In this document: positions 54,835-64,000 of the stretch, piece by piece
Position numbering within the stretch: the first letter of the stretch is position 1
How the letters are laid out: every line of letters begins with the position of its first letter
Assembly: GCF_041583195.1 (NCBI RefSeq)
Contig: NZ_JBFHGL010000001.1
Coordinates: 1-64,000, forward strand
Source: Sulfurimonas sp.
Lineage (GTDB): Bacteria > Campylobacterota > Campylobacteria > Campylobacterales > Sulfurimonadaceae
Direction of reading: 5' to 3'
Length of the DNA stretch: 64,000 nt
Notes under the pieces: generated by a model
Database searches by the model: none
Seen by the model: the letters and a program-made list of their open reading frames with translations, nothing else
Told to the model about the DNA's origin: nothing
Program-made: the position numbers and the translations under genes

Positions 54835-54869
54835 ATAAATGCAGACTATGTTCTATAGTCTGCATTTAT
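54835..54869. terminator. bidirectional terminator overlapping argJ 3' end
   Basis: A perfect 15-base stem, ATAAATGCAGACTAT / ATAGTCTGCATTTAT, with a 5-base loop, lies between the convergent gamma-CA and argJ genes. It includes the argJ stop and its last codons. Its A/T ends provide U-rich flanks both ways. Confidence 0.7.
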
Positions 54870-56021
54870 CTCAACGTATTTATAACCAAGATCACATCCG
54901 TAAGCTTTGAAGCTTCCGTTTGCAATTCCTAGCTCACAAGAGATAGTGAATATATCTTTTTTCATAACTTCAGCAGCTTTGGCTTCCATTTCTGCATCAA
55001 AATAAACTTCACCTTTGTCATATACACATACGTCATCAAAAGAGATTTTAAGAGTCATCTCATTTGATTCAACCCCACTTGCACCTATTGTAGATGCTAT
55101 ACGACCCCAGTTTGGGTCTTCACCGTACAGAGCAGTTTTAACAAGAAGTGAATCTGAAAGTGCCTTTGCAGCTTTTTCAGCTTCTTTATCATCCTTTGCA
55201 CCGCTTACGTCATATGTTACAAGTTTTGTAGCACCCTCTCCATCACGCACCATCTCACGTGCCAGGAATAGCATAATTTTTTCAAGTGCTTCAGAAAAAG
55301 CTTCTTTGTCGTAAGCTCCGCTTTTTTTGTTTGCCAAAACCATTACAGTATCGTTTGTAGACGTATCACCATCAACACTTGCCGCATTAAAAGTTGTTTT
55401 TGTAACTTCATCTAAAACTTTTTGCATCTCAACTGCATTTACATCTGCATCTGTAGTTATGAAACAAAGCATTGTAGCCATAGCAGGGTTTATCATACCT
55501 GCACCTTTAGCCATAGCTCCTATGTTAAAACTACTACCGTCTTCAAGTTCAACTTTGTATGCACACTCTTTTGAAAAACTGTCAGTCGTCATAATAGCTT
55601 TTGCAGCATTTGCAGGATTCTTTTGAGTAATGTCAAAAAGTTTAGTTCCATTAATGATCTTCTTTTTTGGAAGCCTTACGCCGATCACTCCAGTTGAACT
55701 CATTACAGGGTTCAGCATATCACCAAAACACTCCATAACTTCATTAATATCTTCAACACCAGCACTACCTGTCATAGCATTTGCATTTTTAGAGTTGATC
55801 AAAACAAAGTTTGTTTGAAACTCCCCTTTTGCTTTAAAATGTTTAATAGGTGCTGCTGCCATCTTGTTTGTAGTAAATACTGACGCTACATCACAAGCAG
55901 TGTCTGAATATATAAATGCCATGTCTGGTGCACCGTTTGCTTTTAACCCTGCACTTACGCCATCGGCAAAAAAACCATCGGCACTACATACACCGCTGTC
56001 TAAACTTGTTAATTTATACAA
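54846..56021 (-). CDS. argJ: glutamate N-acetyltransferase ArgJ
   Basis: ArgJ moves acetyl from N-acetylornithine to glutamate, recycling acetyl in arginine synthesis. Self-cleavage before T183 in PAMATMLCF creates the two chains and the nucleophile. GDTSTNDTV is also conserved. Length, 391 residues, is normal. The start is TTG, supported by AGGAG eight bases upstream, overlapping the channel gene by 8 bases. Confidence 0.95.
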   Translation of the reverse strand: MYKLTSLDSGVCSADGFFADGVSAGLKANGAPDMAFIYSDTACDVASVFTTNKMAAAPIKHFKAKGEFQTNFVLINSKNANAMTGSAGVEDINEVMECFGDMLNPVMSSTGVIGVRLPKKKIINGTKLFDITQKNPANAAKAIMTTDSFSKECAYKVELEDGSSFNIGAMAKGAGMINPAMATMLCFITTDADVNAVEMQKVLDEVTKTTFNAASVDGDTSTNDTVMVLANKKSGAYDKEAFSEALEKIMLFLAREMVRDGEGATKLVTYDVSGAKDDKEAEKAAKALSDSLLVKTALYGEDPNWGRIASTIGASGVESNEMTLKISFDDVCVYDKGEVYFDAEMEAKAAEVMKKDIFTISCELGIANGSFKAYGCDLGYKYVEINADYRT

Positions 56022-57144
56022 TTCTAAGCTCCTTAGGCTTTTCTCTTCTTCTTATTAAATTTTTAGCTGTTCTAATATCTTCTTGTGTACCGATAACAAG
56101 CAATTTACACTCACTTGTAATAAGTACTTCACCTTTTGGTACCGGTATAAACTTTCCATCTTTTTTAGTTATACCTACTACCGATATATTTGTTATTTGT
56201 CTTAAGTGTGTCTCTTTTAACTTTTTAAGTACTGACCAAGAGTATTTTGGAATCTCAATTTCCTGCATATCGATAGGATTATCACTTTTATACAAGTACT
56301 CTTCTAGCAGATTTTCCATATCTGGACGTGCTGCCATTGCACTAACCCTCTGAGCCGTAAGTCTGGTAGGAGATACAACCGTATCTGCACCAAGTTTTTT
56401 GAGCTTATCAACATCACTTGTAAGTTCAGCTGCAGAAATAACATAATACGGGCGAGGCAGATGATGTTCTTTTTCAAAAAGTCTAACTGAAGCAATTAGA
56501 GCGATATTATCAGATATAGAGTCAGAAAGCGTTATCAAACCTTTTGCAGATGCAAGATGTGCTTTAAGCATAGTATCTTCTGCGTGTGGTTCAGCATTTA
56601 AATATGTTGGATAATTATGTTCTCTTGCCCATTCGTGGATCTCAGGTCTTGGATCTACTACAACAAAAGGTATATGATTTTTTCTAAGCTCTTTAGTAAC
56701 TTCTAGTGTGTAGTCATTATGATAACACACAACAAAATGTTTTTTAAGTCTTGCAATCTTATATAACATTCTACGCTCCTTTAAAATGGCAACAATATGT
56801 CCTCTGTTCAACTCTGCAATCAAGATACCTATAGCACTGGTAAATACAGCAAAACCTGCTATGATCAATGTGATTGTAAATATACGCCCTGCATCTGAAA
56901 CAGGAGCTATTTCACCGAATCCAACTGTAGTAAATGTAATACCTGTCTGGTAAATTGCGTCCATAAGTTTGAAGTCATCAATAACAACATAACCCATAGT
57001 ACCAATCATCATGGTCATTACGGTTAAAATAAGAGGTAAACGGAATGGTTTTAAGAGGGGGTAAACTTCCGGCAGAAGCTTAACATCTGGTTTGGGAGAT
57101 ATCTCCCAATGTAGAAACTTACGAATCCTTTGTGAAAGATTCAT
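56014..57144 (-). CDS. two-helix potassium channel with RCK domain
   Basis: Two membrane helices (about residues 36-55 and 86-110) flank the selectivity filter TVGFGE at 73-78. An RCK/TrkA-N domain (about 133-255) and an RCK-C domain follow. The usual GxGxxG dinucleotide loop reads [13 protein letters not shown], with the glycines absent, so NAD binding is doubtful. It probably forms a Kch/MthK-like channel. The gene lies 17 bases after rpmB. Confidence 0.88.
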   Translation of the reverse strand: MNLSQRIRKFLHWEISPKPDVKLLPEVYPLLKPFRLPLILTVMTMMIGTMGYVVIDDFKLMDAIYQTGITFTTVGFGEIAPVSDAGRIFTITLIIAGFAVFTSAIGILIAELNRGHIVAILKERRMLYKIARLKKHFVVCYHNDYTLEVTKELRKNHIPFVVVDPRPEIHEWAREHNYPTYLNAEPHAEDTMLKAHLASAKGLITLSDSISDNIALIASVRLFEKEHHLPRPYYVISAAELTSDVDKLKKLGADTVVSPTRLTAQRVSAMAARPDMENLLEEYLYKSDNPIDMQEIEIPKYSWSVLKKLKETHLRQITNISVVGITKKDGKFIPVPKGEVLITSECKLLVIGTQEDIRTAKNLIRRREKPKELRIV

Positions 57145-57161
57145 ACTTTTTCCTTTAAAAC

Positions 57162-57350
57162 TTAAGAGTTTTTCTTAAGTGTACGTAATTCTCTAGCAGA
57201 GATTCTTACTTTTTTAGTAGTTCCATCTTCTTGTGTAATTCTTACAGTTCTTAAGTTAAGTAAGAAACGACGTTTAGTTCTGTTTTTCGCGTGAGAAACA
57301 TTGTTTCCGCTCATTGGGCCTTTGCCACTGATAGCGCATTTTCTAGCCAT
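57162..57350 (-). CDS. rpmB: 50S ribosomal protein L28
   Basis: Short basic protein of 62 residues beginning [20 protein letters not shown], typical of bacterial L28. No zinc cysteine set is complete. The extended -10 box at 57384-57392 is its likely promoter. Confidence 0.96.
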   Translation of the reverse strand: MARKCAISGKGPMSGNNVSHAKNRTKRRFLLNLRTVRITQEDGTTKKVRISARELRTLKKNS

Positions 57351-57383
57351 CTGAAATCCTTATTTGAATTTTAAAAGTTGCGA

Positions 57384-57392
57384 ATTATAGCA
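57384..57392 (-). promoter_or_regulatory. extended -10 promoter of rpmB
   Basis: The minus strand reads TGCTATAAT, a full extended -10 box, 34 bases before the L28 start codon. The divergent HDOD gene lies on the other side of a 155-base gap. Confidence 0.6.
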
Positions 57393-57505
57393 AACTAAAG
57401 CAAAACTGCAACTTAAACTTATTTTTATACTTTCAAATTATTAATTAATGATCATTTTATACAAATATAGCTAAAATCAAACAAAATTACAATTAAAGTA
57501 CTTAA

Positions 57506-58303
57506 ATGGTAACAAAAGAAGATATAGATCTATTTATAGAAAAGATCCCACCGACTCCTAAAATTTTACAAGAGACTATGAGAATAGTAAACAATGGAGA
57601 ACTTTCAAAAGCGGCAAAAGTAGCTGAAAGCGACTTGGCATTAAAGAGTTATCTTACTGATTTAGTAAATAAACCTCTATACGGTTTTAGAAATAAAGTA
57701 AGTGATATTGGACAGATATTTGGTATTTTGGGACTACCTGCTTCTCAACAAACACTTTATAACTATATGTTAACTTTACTATCACCAAAAGAATGGGAAC
57801 TATTTGATCTAAACGAAAAGAAGTTCAACGAATTGCAAGTAAACCTATCTATAAAGTGGAAAAAGATACTTGAACATTTGGGTATTAACGACAAAGAGAT
57901 AGAGAGTGCCATAACACTTTTACCGGCAAGTATAATCGTATCAGAAGCACTATTTGGAAAAGCAAAAAAAGATGTAGATATGTTAAGAAGTGTACACCAC
58001 CTTGATTACAATACTATTTTAAAAAGACTTTGCGGAATATCACTTTTTGATATTTGTGTACAAATTGCTGAGAAATGGGATATGCATGAAGATATCTCAG
58101 ATATTGTATATAGTGCATCAGGTATAAGCCCATCTACAGACAAAGAGATTGATACATTAGCGAAATGGATGCACCTTTTACTTTTTTATGAACTTTCGCA
58201 ACCGATGTTTGTTCAAGCATCTTTAAATGATTTTATAGACTTTCAAGTAGATTACGTTGGCGATATTTATGAAGAGTTTTTAAATGTTATGGAGATAGAA
58301 TGA
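57506..58303 (+). CDS. HDOD-domain signalling protein
   Basis: The HDOD fold covers most of the 265 residues (VAESDLALKSYLTDLVNKPLYGFRNKV). It shares the N-P-x-Y-G-F-R segment with the paralogue at 42076. The HD metal ligands are absent, so it is probably an adaptor. Its TGA overlaps the next ATG (ATGA), coupling it to the CheX-like protein. Confidence 0.85.
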   Translation: MVTKEDIDLFIEKIPPTPKILQETMRIVNNGELSKAAKVAESDLALKSYLTDLVNKPLYGFRNKVSDIGQIFGILGLPASQQTLYNYMLTLLSPKEWELFDLNEKKFNELQVNLSIKWKKILEHLGINDKEIESAITLLPASIIVSEALFGKAKKDVDMLRSVHHLDYNTILKRLCGISLFDICVQIAEKWDMHEDISDIVYSASGISPSTDKEIDTLAKWMHLLLFYELSQPMFVQASLNDFIDFQVDYVGDIYEEFLNVMEIE

Positions 58304-59694
58304 GAGCATTAGTTAAAAACGGAATAGGACTTTTTAGCCCTCAAGGTTTTTTAGACGGAAACAATACGGCTACGTTTTTAAGTCTGGAAGATATAGATTC
58401 GACTATAGATCTAAACGTAGATATGATTTTAGTCTCTTTAAAAAAAGTTATATTTTTTAATAAAAACGGTTTGGACGTATTTATAAAACTGTTTTCTAAA
58501 GTAAGACATAAAAAAAATATTACGGTTGGTTTTTGCGATGTTGATCACAAGAAGTATGTAGCGATCACAAAGTTTTACGAGAACAAAATAAACTTCTCAA
58601 TATTTAATAATTACAACAATGCCACACTATTTTCAAGCAGCTTTAAAAATCAAAGTGCAAATGTACTTTTATACAGTGATGACAAATCACAAAGAACTGC
58701 AATGGCAATAGAGTTACATGATTTTGGACATAATCCGGTTGTTTGTCAAACAAAGGAAGAATTTACCGAAAAGAGTGCTAATAAAAGTGCTTATGACAAT
58801 ATAATACAAGATACTTACCTTGGTCAAATGGGTGAAAACATCGCAACAAGGGTAACCGGAAATGCAATAATATATACCGTATCAGCATTTTTAGATACTG
58901 AAATTGGTAATACATTTAACATAGCTTATCATAACAACTCTCTAAATGTAGGTTTCAGACTCTTTATATTTGATGCTTATAAAGTCGTAAGTATGAATAT
59001 TCATGCTCTAAACTTTTTTACAAGACTTGCATCAAGTGCAGCTGAATACAATGCAACAATATGTTTTGTCGGGCTAGATGGTACAAAAATACAAGATACT
59101 TTCCAAGAGAACATGGAAGATGCAGGTATTATATTTTATGCACAAATGGATGACATTTTGGGTAATAAAGAGCTTCTAAAAGAGCTTGGTGCGAGTAGTG
59201 CCGCAAATGTAAAAAATAAAAGAGCAATTAATAAAGCATTAGTAGAAAAACTACCTGAATTTATAGATGCTACTGTTAAAACTATTGAGATGATGACAAA
59301 CTCAAAAGCTGCAAAAGAAGCTGCTGAAGTAAGTAATATTGATATAAAAGAAAAAGATGGAAAAATAGCATCTTCTATTGGCTTTTACGGAGACATAGAC
59401 GGTATGGTAATACTTGTATTTCCTAAAGAGATCGCTAAAAAAGCCTGCGAGCTTTTAATTGGTGAGAGTACGGATGATATAGAGATGATCTTAGATACTT
59501 TAGCTGAACTTGTAAATATCGTAGGCGGTAAAGTAAAATCACTTCTTGGGGATCACGGTGTAAACGTAAATATTACACTTCCTAGAACATACCATTCTAT
59601 AGACGGTCTTTTAGAAGTTGCGCAAGATAAAAAAGGTGTTCAGGTAGATCTAGTGTTTGATAACGACAAGTTCCTGTTTTTCTTAACTAGATAA
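58300..59694 (+). CDS. multidomain protein with C-terminal CheX phosphatase domain
   Basis: Residues about 310-464 form a CheX/CheC-type domain, with ELVN in LAELVNIVGGKVK (E near 404, N near 407) as the phosphatase motif. The first 310 residues look like STAS-like and degenerate receiver-like segments (MILVSLKKVIFFNKNGLDVF, VLLYSDDKSQRTA, RLFIFDAYKVVSMNI); these assignments are weak. CheX domains remove phosphate from CheY-P. It may reset the chemotaxis signal or an unknown receiver. It is coupled to the HDOD gene. Confidence 0.8.
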   Translation: MRALVKNGIGLFSPQGFLDGNNTATFLSLEDIDSTIDLNVDMILVSLKKVIFFNKNGLDVFIKLFSKVRHKKNITVGFCDVDHKKYVAITKFYENKINFSIFNNYNNATLFSSSFKNQSANVLLYSDDKSQRTAMAIELHDFGHNPVVCQTKEEFTEKSANKSAYDNIIQDTYLGQMGENIATRVTGNAIIYTVSAFLDTEIGNTFNIAYHNNSLNVGFRLFIFDAYKVVSMNIHALNFFTRLASSAAEYNATICFVGLDGTKIQDTFQENMEDAGIIFYAQMDDILGNKELLKELGASSAANVKNKRAINKALVEKLPEFIDATVKTIEMMTNSKAAKEAAEVSNIDIKEKDGKIASSIGFYGDIDGMVILVFPKEIAKKACELLIGESTDDIEMILDTLAELVNIVGGKVKSLLGDHGVNVNITLPRTYHSIDGLLEVAQDKKGVQVDLVFDNDKFLFFLTR

Positions 59695-59708
59695 AAGATC
59701 TTCTTAGA

Positions 59709-59714
59709 TAAAAT
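59709..59714 (+). promoter_or_regulatory. sigma-70 -10 box for rpe-trpF-dnaQ-like genes
   Basis: TAAAAT 30 bases before the rpe start, in the 49-base gap after the CheX gene. Confidence 0.5.
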
Positions 59715-59743
59715 TCCATTATTGAAAGTAAAGGTTTGTAATA

Positions 59744-60385
59744 ATGAAAGTAGCTCCTAGTATATTGAGTGCTGATTTTGGAAATCTTCAACGTGACGTT
59801 GAAGAGATTTGTAATGCAGGATGTGACTTAGTTCACGTTGATGTTATGGATGGTCACTTTGTGCCTAACCTAACTATTGGTCCAGTTGTAGTATCTAGCG
59901 TAGCTAAATGCGCTACAAAACCTTTAGACATACACTTAATGGTTGAAAACAACACATTTTTTGTGGAGCTTTTCGCACCACTAAAACCTGAATACATATC
60001 TTTTCATATAGAGGAGGAAAAACATCCTCATCGTCTAATTCAAAAAATAAGATCATTAGGTATAAAACCGGCTATTGTACTTAACCCTCATACACCGCCT
60101 GAGTCTATAGAATATTTATTAAAAGACTTAGATATGGTTTTACTTATGAGTGTAAATCCAGGTTTTGGTGGACAAAGTTTTATTGACTCAGTAATTCCAA
60201 AAGCTAAAAAGCTAAATGAGATGAGAAATAAACTTAATCCGGATTGTCTTATAGAAGTAGACGGCGGAGTAAGCGATCAGAATGTTCAGTCTTTAAAAGA
60301 TGTAGGTGTTGACATTGTAGTAGCAGGAAGCTATGTATTTAAACAAGAAGACAGAGAAAAAGCTATAAAGAGTCTTCAAATATAA
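59744..60385 (+). CDS. rpe: ribulose-phosphate 3-epimerase
   Basis: Rpe interconverts ribulose 5-phosphate and xylulose 5-phosphate. A TIM barrel with VDVMDGHFVPNLTIGP, the metal histidine in IHLMVE, and MSVNPGFGGQSFI as the phosphate site. VDGGV closes it. Length, 213 residues, is normal. Its stop overlaps trpF (TAATG). Confidence 0.97.
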   Translation: MKVAPSILSADFGNLQRDVEEICNAGCDLVHVDVMDGHFVPNLTIGPVVVSSVAKCATKPLDIHLMVENNTFFVELFAPLKPEYISFHIEEEKHPHRLIQKIRSLGIKPAIVLNPHTPPESIEYLLKDLDMVLLMSVNPGFGGQSFIDSVIPKAKKLNEMRNKLNPDCLIEVDGGVSDQNVQSLKDVGVDIVVAGSYVFKQEDREKAIKSLQI

Positions 60386-60969
60386 TGCGTACTAAAATAT
60401 GTGGAATTACTTCTTATGAAGATGCAATAGATGCAATAGAAGCTGGTGCAGATGCACTTGGCTTTGTCTTTTATGAGAAATCTCCACGCTATATATCTGT
60501 AGTTGATGCTAAAAAAATCATCTCTAAACTTCCACCTTTTGTAGAAAAAGTCGCTCTTTTTGTAAATGTTGATGCAAATACTATTAACTCTGTGTGTCAA
60601 GAAAGCGGTGCAACTCTTGCACAACTTCATTTTGATGTTCCTGATGATCTGTATAAAGATCTAAAAGTTCCACACATAAAAGTAGTTCGTGCTAAAAATA
60701 AAGAAGATATTTTAAAATTCTCAGATGAGTATAGACTGGTAGATGCTTACTGTGAAGCATATGGCGGAGCAGGTAAACGTATAAACATAGAATGGTTTGA
60801 TGGAGTTGACTGCTCAAAAATAATTCTTGCAGGCGGACTTGATCCAAAAAATGTAAATACTCTTAAAAGTTACGGTTTTTATGGTGTGGATGTAAGTAGC
60901 GGAGTTGAGAAAAGTCATGGTGTAAAAGACTCTGCAAAAGTAAAAGAATTTATCGATAATGCTAAATAA
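60385..60969 (+). CDS. trpF: phosphoribosylanthranilate isomerase TrpF
   Basis: TrpF catalyses an Amadori step of tryptophan synthesis. The catalytic cysteine is in KICGIT and the aspartate in YGVDVSSGVE. LGFVFYEKSPR is also diagnostic. It has no other trp genes nearby. It overlaps the exonuclease gene by 11 bases. Confidence 0.95.
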   Translation: MRTKICGITSYEDAIDAIEAGADALGFVFYEKSPRYISVVDAKKIISKLPPFVEKVALFVNVDANTINSVCQESGATLAQLHFDVPDDLYKDLKVPHIKVVRAKNKEDILKFSDEYRLVDAYCEAYGGAGKRINIEWFDGVDCSKIILAGGLDPKNVNTLKSYGFYGVDVSSGVEKSHGVKDSAKVKEFIDNAK

Positions 60970-61774
60970 AAACATTGTACTTAATGACAAAAGTATAAAT
61001 AAACTCTCAAACAAAGGTTTAGCAAAAGAACACCTGAAAGATCAGCTTGGAAATGATTTTGATTTTGTTTTAGAGTTGTGGCATGCTCAGGGTTTAGAGA
61101 TCAAAAAACATCATGGAAACTATTTTTTTGCTACAAAATTTTTAAAAATTAAAGATGCAGAGTTTTGCATAGTAGATATTGAAACTAACGGCTCAAAAAT
61201 TGAGAAACACCAGATTATAGAGATAGGTGCTGTTAAAGTTAAGAACGGAGAGGTTATAGACAGATATGAATCTTTGGTTCATACTGAATCGATAAACAAA
61301 CATATAACTGAGATAACAGGTATTAGTGCAGAAGATACAAAAGATGCGCCAGAGCTAAAACATGTACTATACAAATTCAAAGAGTTTTTAGGGGATGCTA
61401 TATTTGTAGCACATGATGTAAAATTTGACTATAACTTCATATCTTCAAGTATGCAAAAAATTGGTCTGGCTCCTCTGCTTAACCGTTCACTGTGTTCACT
61501 GCAGCTTGCACAAAGAACAGTAGTATCTTACAGATACTCTCTATCTTACTTAAATGAGTTTTTCAACCTATATCCAGATGCTACACACCATAGAGCTATG
61601 AGTGATGTTTTAACTACCTATGAGCTATTTAAACTGTGCATGAAAAATCTTGATAAAGATGTAAAAACAGTAGAAGATCTTATCAAGTTTTCCAAACATG
61701 CGAAGATGTTAAAAAGACCGAAACTTGATCCGCTTTATAAAGAAGAAGAAAGTACAGAAAATTCAGAAGATTAA
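60959..61774 (+). CDS. DnaQ-like 3'-5' exonuclease
   Basis: A DEDDh exonuclease fold starts near residue 70. Exo I is CIVDIETNGS, Exo II is FVAHDVKFDYNFI, and Exo III is HHRAMSDVLTT. The DEDD acids and the histidine are visible. A 70-residue N-terminal helical region precedes it. It could be polymerase III epsilon or a separate exonuclease. The C-terminal tail is acidic. Confidence 0.88.
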   Translation: MLNKNIVLNDKSINKLSNKGLAKEHLKDQLGNDFDFVLELWHAQGLEIKKHHGNYFFATKFLKIKDAEFCIVDIETNGSKIEKHQIIEIGAVKVKNGEVIDRYESLVHTESINKHITEITGISAEDTKDAPELKHVLYKFKEFLGDAIFVAHDVKFDYNFISSSMQKIGLAPLLNRSLCSLQLAQRTVVSYRYSLSYLNEFFNLYPDATHHRAMSDVLTTYELFKLCMKNLDKDVKTVEDLIKFSKHAKMLKRPKLDPLYKEEESTENSED

Positions 61775-61893
61775 TATTTAAAATAGTCTCAAAAGTTTAT
61801 AGAATAATGTAGATTCGAGACGTTATTTGAGGAAGCATACTGTAGTATGCGACGAATATAACAACGAAGAAGATGCGTTGTTATATGAACTTT
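61775..61893. other. hairpin-rich spacer between convergent genes
   Basis: GCATAC-TGTA-GTATGC at 61835-61850 sits inside a longer imperfect inverted repeat (about 61823-61861). A second stem, ATATAACAACG/CGTTGTTATAT, spans 61856-61886 with a 9-base loop. No long T tract follows either stem. They may be terminators for the exonuclease and accA transcripts or a small dispersed repeat. There is no gene here. Confidence 0.55.
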
Positions 61894-62829
61894 CTACTCT
61901 GAGAAAGCCCCCATACTAGTTAAGCGATTGTAACGCGCTTCCATACGCTCCTCTTCACTCATCTCACGAAGCTTCTTAAGCTCATTTAGGAAGTAATCAC
62001 CTATAGCTTTTGCAGCACCGTCACGATCACGATGTGCCCCAATTAACGGCTCAGCTATTACATCATCAATTAAGTCTAACTCTTTTAAGTCAGCAGACGT
62101 AATTTTCATAGCTTTAGTAGCGTCTTCAGCTTTTGCAGGATCATTCCAAAGAATTGCTGAACAACCCTCAGGTGAAATAACGCTAAATACAGAGTAACGC
62201 ATCATAGCAAACTTATCAGCTACACCGATAGCAAGTGCTCCACCTGAACCACCCTCACCGATAACTATAGAGATAGTCTCAGTTTTAAGTTCAGATAGTT
62301 CTAACAAGTTTCTTGCAATAGCCTCACTCTGATTACGCTCTTCAGCTCCAATTCCAGGATATGCACCCGGAGTGTCAACCAAGAACATTACAGGTATACC
62401 AAACTTCTCAGCTAGTTTTGCTGCACGAAGTGCTTTTCTGTAACCTTCAGGATGAGGCATACCGAAGTTTCTTCTAATTTTATTTTTAGTACCACGGCCT
62501 TTTTGCTCACCGATAACCATTACTTTTTCATCACCTATATATCCAAGGTAACATAAAATAGCTGGATCATCTCTAAAGTGACGGTCTCCGTGAATCTCAT
62601 ATTTATCGCGCATAAGAAGATTTATATAATCTAAGGCATATGGTCTATCTAAATGACGAGCAAGTTGAAGCTTTTGAAAGTCTGATAAATTTGTATATAT
62701 TTTATCAACTGCCTTATCAAGACTACTCTCAAGTTCTAATACTTTATTGTCGTCATGGCGAACACGTGCAGATATAATCTCTTCTTGAATAGATTTTATC
62801 TTTTGTTCAAAGTCTAAATACGTAGCCAA
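61894..62829 (-). CDS. accA: acetyl-CoA carboxylase carboxyltransferase alpha subunit
   Basis: AccA is half of the carboxyltransferase that makes malonyl-CoA. [25 protein letters not shown], shortened here, contains the GAYPG core, and [17 protein letters not shown] forms the CoA/biotin site. Length, 311 residues, is normal. The start is TTG, with AAGGA about 6 bases upstream. It follows fabF by 14 bases, placing two fatty-acid synthesis genes together. Confidence 0.96.
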   Translation of the reverse strand: MATYLDFEQKIKSIQEEIISARVRHDDNKVLELESSLDKAVDKIYTNLSDFQKLQLARHLDRPYALDYINLLMRDKYEIHGDRHFRDDPAILCYLGYIGDEKVMVIGEQKGRGTKNKIRRNFGMPHPEGYRKALRAAKLAEKFGIPVMFLVDTPGAYPGIGAEERNQSEAIARNLLELSELKTETISIVIGEGGSGGALAIGVADKFAMMRYSVFSVISPEGCSAILWNDPAKAEDATKAMKITSADLKELDLIDDVIAEPLIGAHRDRDGAAKAIGDYFLNELKKLREMSEEERMEARYNRLTSMGAFSE

Positions 62830-62843
62830 ACTAAATCCTTAAA

Positions 62844-64000
62844 TTAGATTTTTTGAAAAATTAATACGCCGTTAGTTCCACCAAAACCAAAAGAGTTACT
62901 CATAACAGTTTTTAGTTCAGCTTTTCTAGCCTCGTTTGGTACGTAATCTAAATCACAGTTTTCATCAGGTGTTTCATAGTTGATTGTCGGAGGGATAATT
63001 CCATCACGCATAGCCATTAAACAAGTAACAGCTTCGATACCACCTGCAGCACCTAAACAGTGACCAATTTGACCTTTAATTGAACTCATTGGAGGTGTTG
63101 CTTCACCTAATAACTCTTTTACTGCTGCTGTTTCATTTTTATCGTTGATCGGTGTAGAAGTACCATGAGCATTTACATAATCAATTTTCGGCTCACCTGC
63201 CATTTTATATGCAGCTTTCATAGCACGAGCAGGACCGTCTAAACTTGGTGTAGTAATGTGGTTAGCATCTCCACTCTCACCAAAACCGATGATCTCACCA
63301 TATATTTTTGCACCACGCGCTACAGCACTTTCATACTCTTCAAGAACTAATGAAGCAGCACCTTCACCCATAACAAAACCATCACGATTTGCATCAAACG
63401 GACGTGAAGCACCTTTAGGGTTTTCATTGTTTGTAGAAAGTGCTTTCATAGCAGCGAAACCACCAACACCAACACCTGTAACTGCACACTCAGCTGAAAC
63501 AACTAGCATTCTGTCTGCACCGTTACACATAATTGTTTTTGCAGCTTCACTTACAGCGTGAGTACCAGCTGCACATGCTGTAACAGAAGAAAGATTTGGT
63601 CCTTGTGTACCGTGTTCAATTGAAACGAAACCACCAAGCATATTTACAAGTGCACCAGGGATAAAGAAAGGTGAAATTCTTCTTGGTCCACGAGTCTCTA
63701 AAATAACAGAGTTTTTCTCGATTGACGGTAAACCACCGATACCACTACCTGCACTAATACCAAAACGTGTCATATCAGTATCTTCTGAAAAATTAGCATC
63801 ATCCATAGCTTCTTTCGCAGCTTTTAAACCTAAATGAATAAATCTGTCAGCTTTTTTAACCTCTTTTGGAGGCATTACTTCTGATGGATCAAAGTTTTTT
63901 ACTTCTCCGGCAATCTTAACAGCATAATCTGTCGGATCAAATAATGTGATCGTATCTATTCCACATACACCATCACAAATAGCTTTAAATGCACTCTCTT
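62844..64000 (-). CDS. fabF: 3-oxoacyl-ACP synthase II FabF, partial
   Basis: FabF elongates fatty acids. The gene runs off the right edge, and its reading frame is open to base 64000 (encoding about 41 residues before an internal Met at 63875). The catalytic cysteine is in VTACAAGTHA, and histidines in NAHGTSTP and GQIGHCLGAAGG complete the triad. The N-terminal start lies outside the window. Confidence 0.96.
   Translation of the reverse strand, partial: ESAFKAICDGVCGIDTITLFDPTDYAVKIAGEVKNFDPSEVMPPKEVKKADRFIHLGLKAAKEAMDDANFSEDTDMTRFGISAGSGIGGLPSIEKNSVILETRGPRRISPFFIPGALVNMLGGFVSIEHGTQGPNLSSVTACAAGTHAVSEAAKTIMCNGADRMLVVSAECAVTGVGVGGFAAMKALSTNNENPKGASRPFDANRDGFVMGEGAASLVLEEYESAVARGAKIYGEIIGFGESGDANHITTPSLDGPARAMKAAYKMAGEPKIDYVNAHGTSTPINDKNETAAVKELLGEATPPMSSIKGQIGHCLGAAGGIEAVTCLMAMRDGIIPPTINYETPDENCDLDYVPNEARKAELKTVMSNSFGFGGTNGVLIFQKI

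Noticed and set aside
55015-55818. Three long plus-strand frames opposite argJ
   Set aside because: They mirror the strong argJ coding frame and have no ribosome-binding sites or recognisable product.

Overview
The window is a low-GC chromosomal segment of a motile Campylobacterota (epsilonproteobacterium), most like Sulfurimonas and its relatives. Several things point there: a CheA-CheY fusion next to CheV and CheW, a FliY/FliM/FliA/FlhG/FlhF gene run, an aminofutalosine-type menaquinone deaminase, a Csd-type peptidase next to bactofilin and Mfd, and promoters with a clear TATAAT or TAAAAT box but a weak -35. Gene order in several blocks matches what I remember of Campylobacter jejuni and Helicobacter pylori. 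I see no prophage, insertion sequence, CRISPR array or tRNA gene. Almost everything is core chromosome.

Layout. 1-45 is the 5' end of a 16S rRNA gene (minus strand) with its promoter and leader up to 444. 445-8344 (minus) is a flagellar and biosynthetic run: aroQ, folK, flhF, flhG, a small membrane protein, fliA, fliM, fliY, a LOG-family protein and mnmA. 8424-11992 holds a menaquinone-pathway deaminase, a membrane diguanylate cyclase and two little-known genes. 12007-22803 (minus) looks like one long transcription unit: greA, argC, an LpxH-like phosphoesterase, cheV, cheA-Y, cheW, mlaE, mlaF, mlaD, an auxiliary lipoprotein and pepP. 22843-25780 (minus) is surE, a TcdA-like protein, a probable outer-membrane protein and two small unknowns.

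25879-28296 (plus) is the least ordinary part. A near-consensus sigma-54 promoter precedes a membrane protein that ends in a minimal chemoreceptor-tip sequence, followed by an orphan coiled-coil protein. 28407-32356 is rho, murI and dnaX, then a two-component system and two unknown proteins. 35857-50828 (minus) is a long block: yajC, secD, secF, a small membrane protein, leuS, lptE, a soluble diguanylate cyclase, an HDOD protein, folC, a Csd-like peptidase, bactofilin, mfd and ymdB. 50910-54831 (plus) is lnt, ppk1 and a gamma-carbonic anhydrase-like protein. argJ, a potassium channel and rpmB follow on minus. 57506-61774 (plus) is an HDOD/CheX signalling pair, then rpe, trpF and a DnaQ-like exonuclease. 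The window ends in accA and a partial fabF (minus).

Main themes are motility and chemotaxis, c-di-GMP and HDOD signalling, envelope biogenesis and cell shape (Mla, LptE, Lnt, SecDF, Csd, bactofilin), and housekeeping. The best leads for something undescribed are the sigma-54/chemoreceptor-tip gene with its coiled-coil neighbour, a structured 215-bp intergenic element at 47817-48032, and a hairpin-rich spacer at 61775-61893. Start codons were re-chosen where Shine-Dalgarno (SD) spacing or homology favoured a different codon. Many genes here start with TTG.
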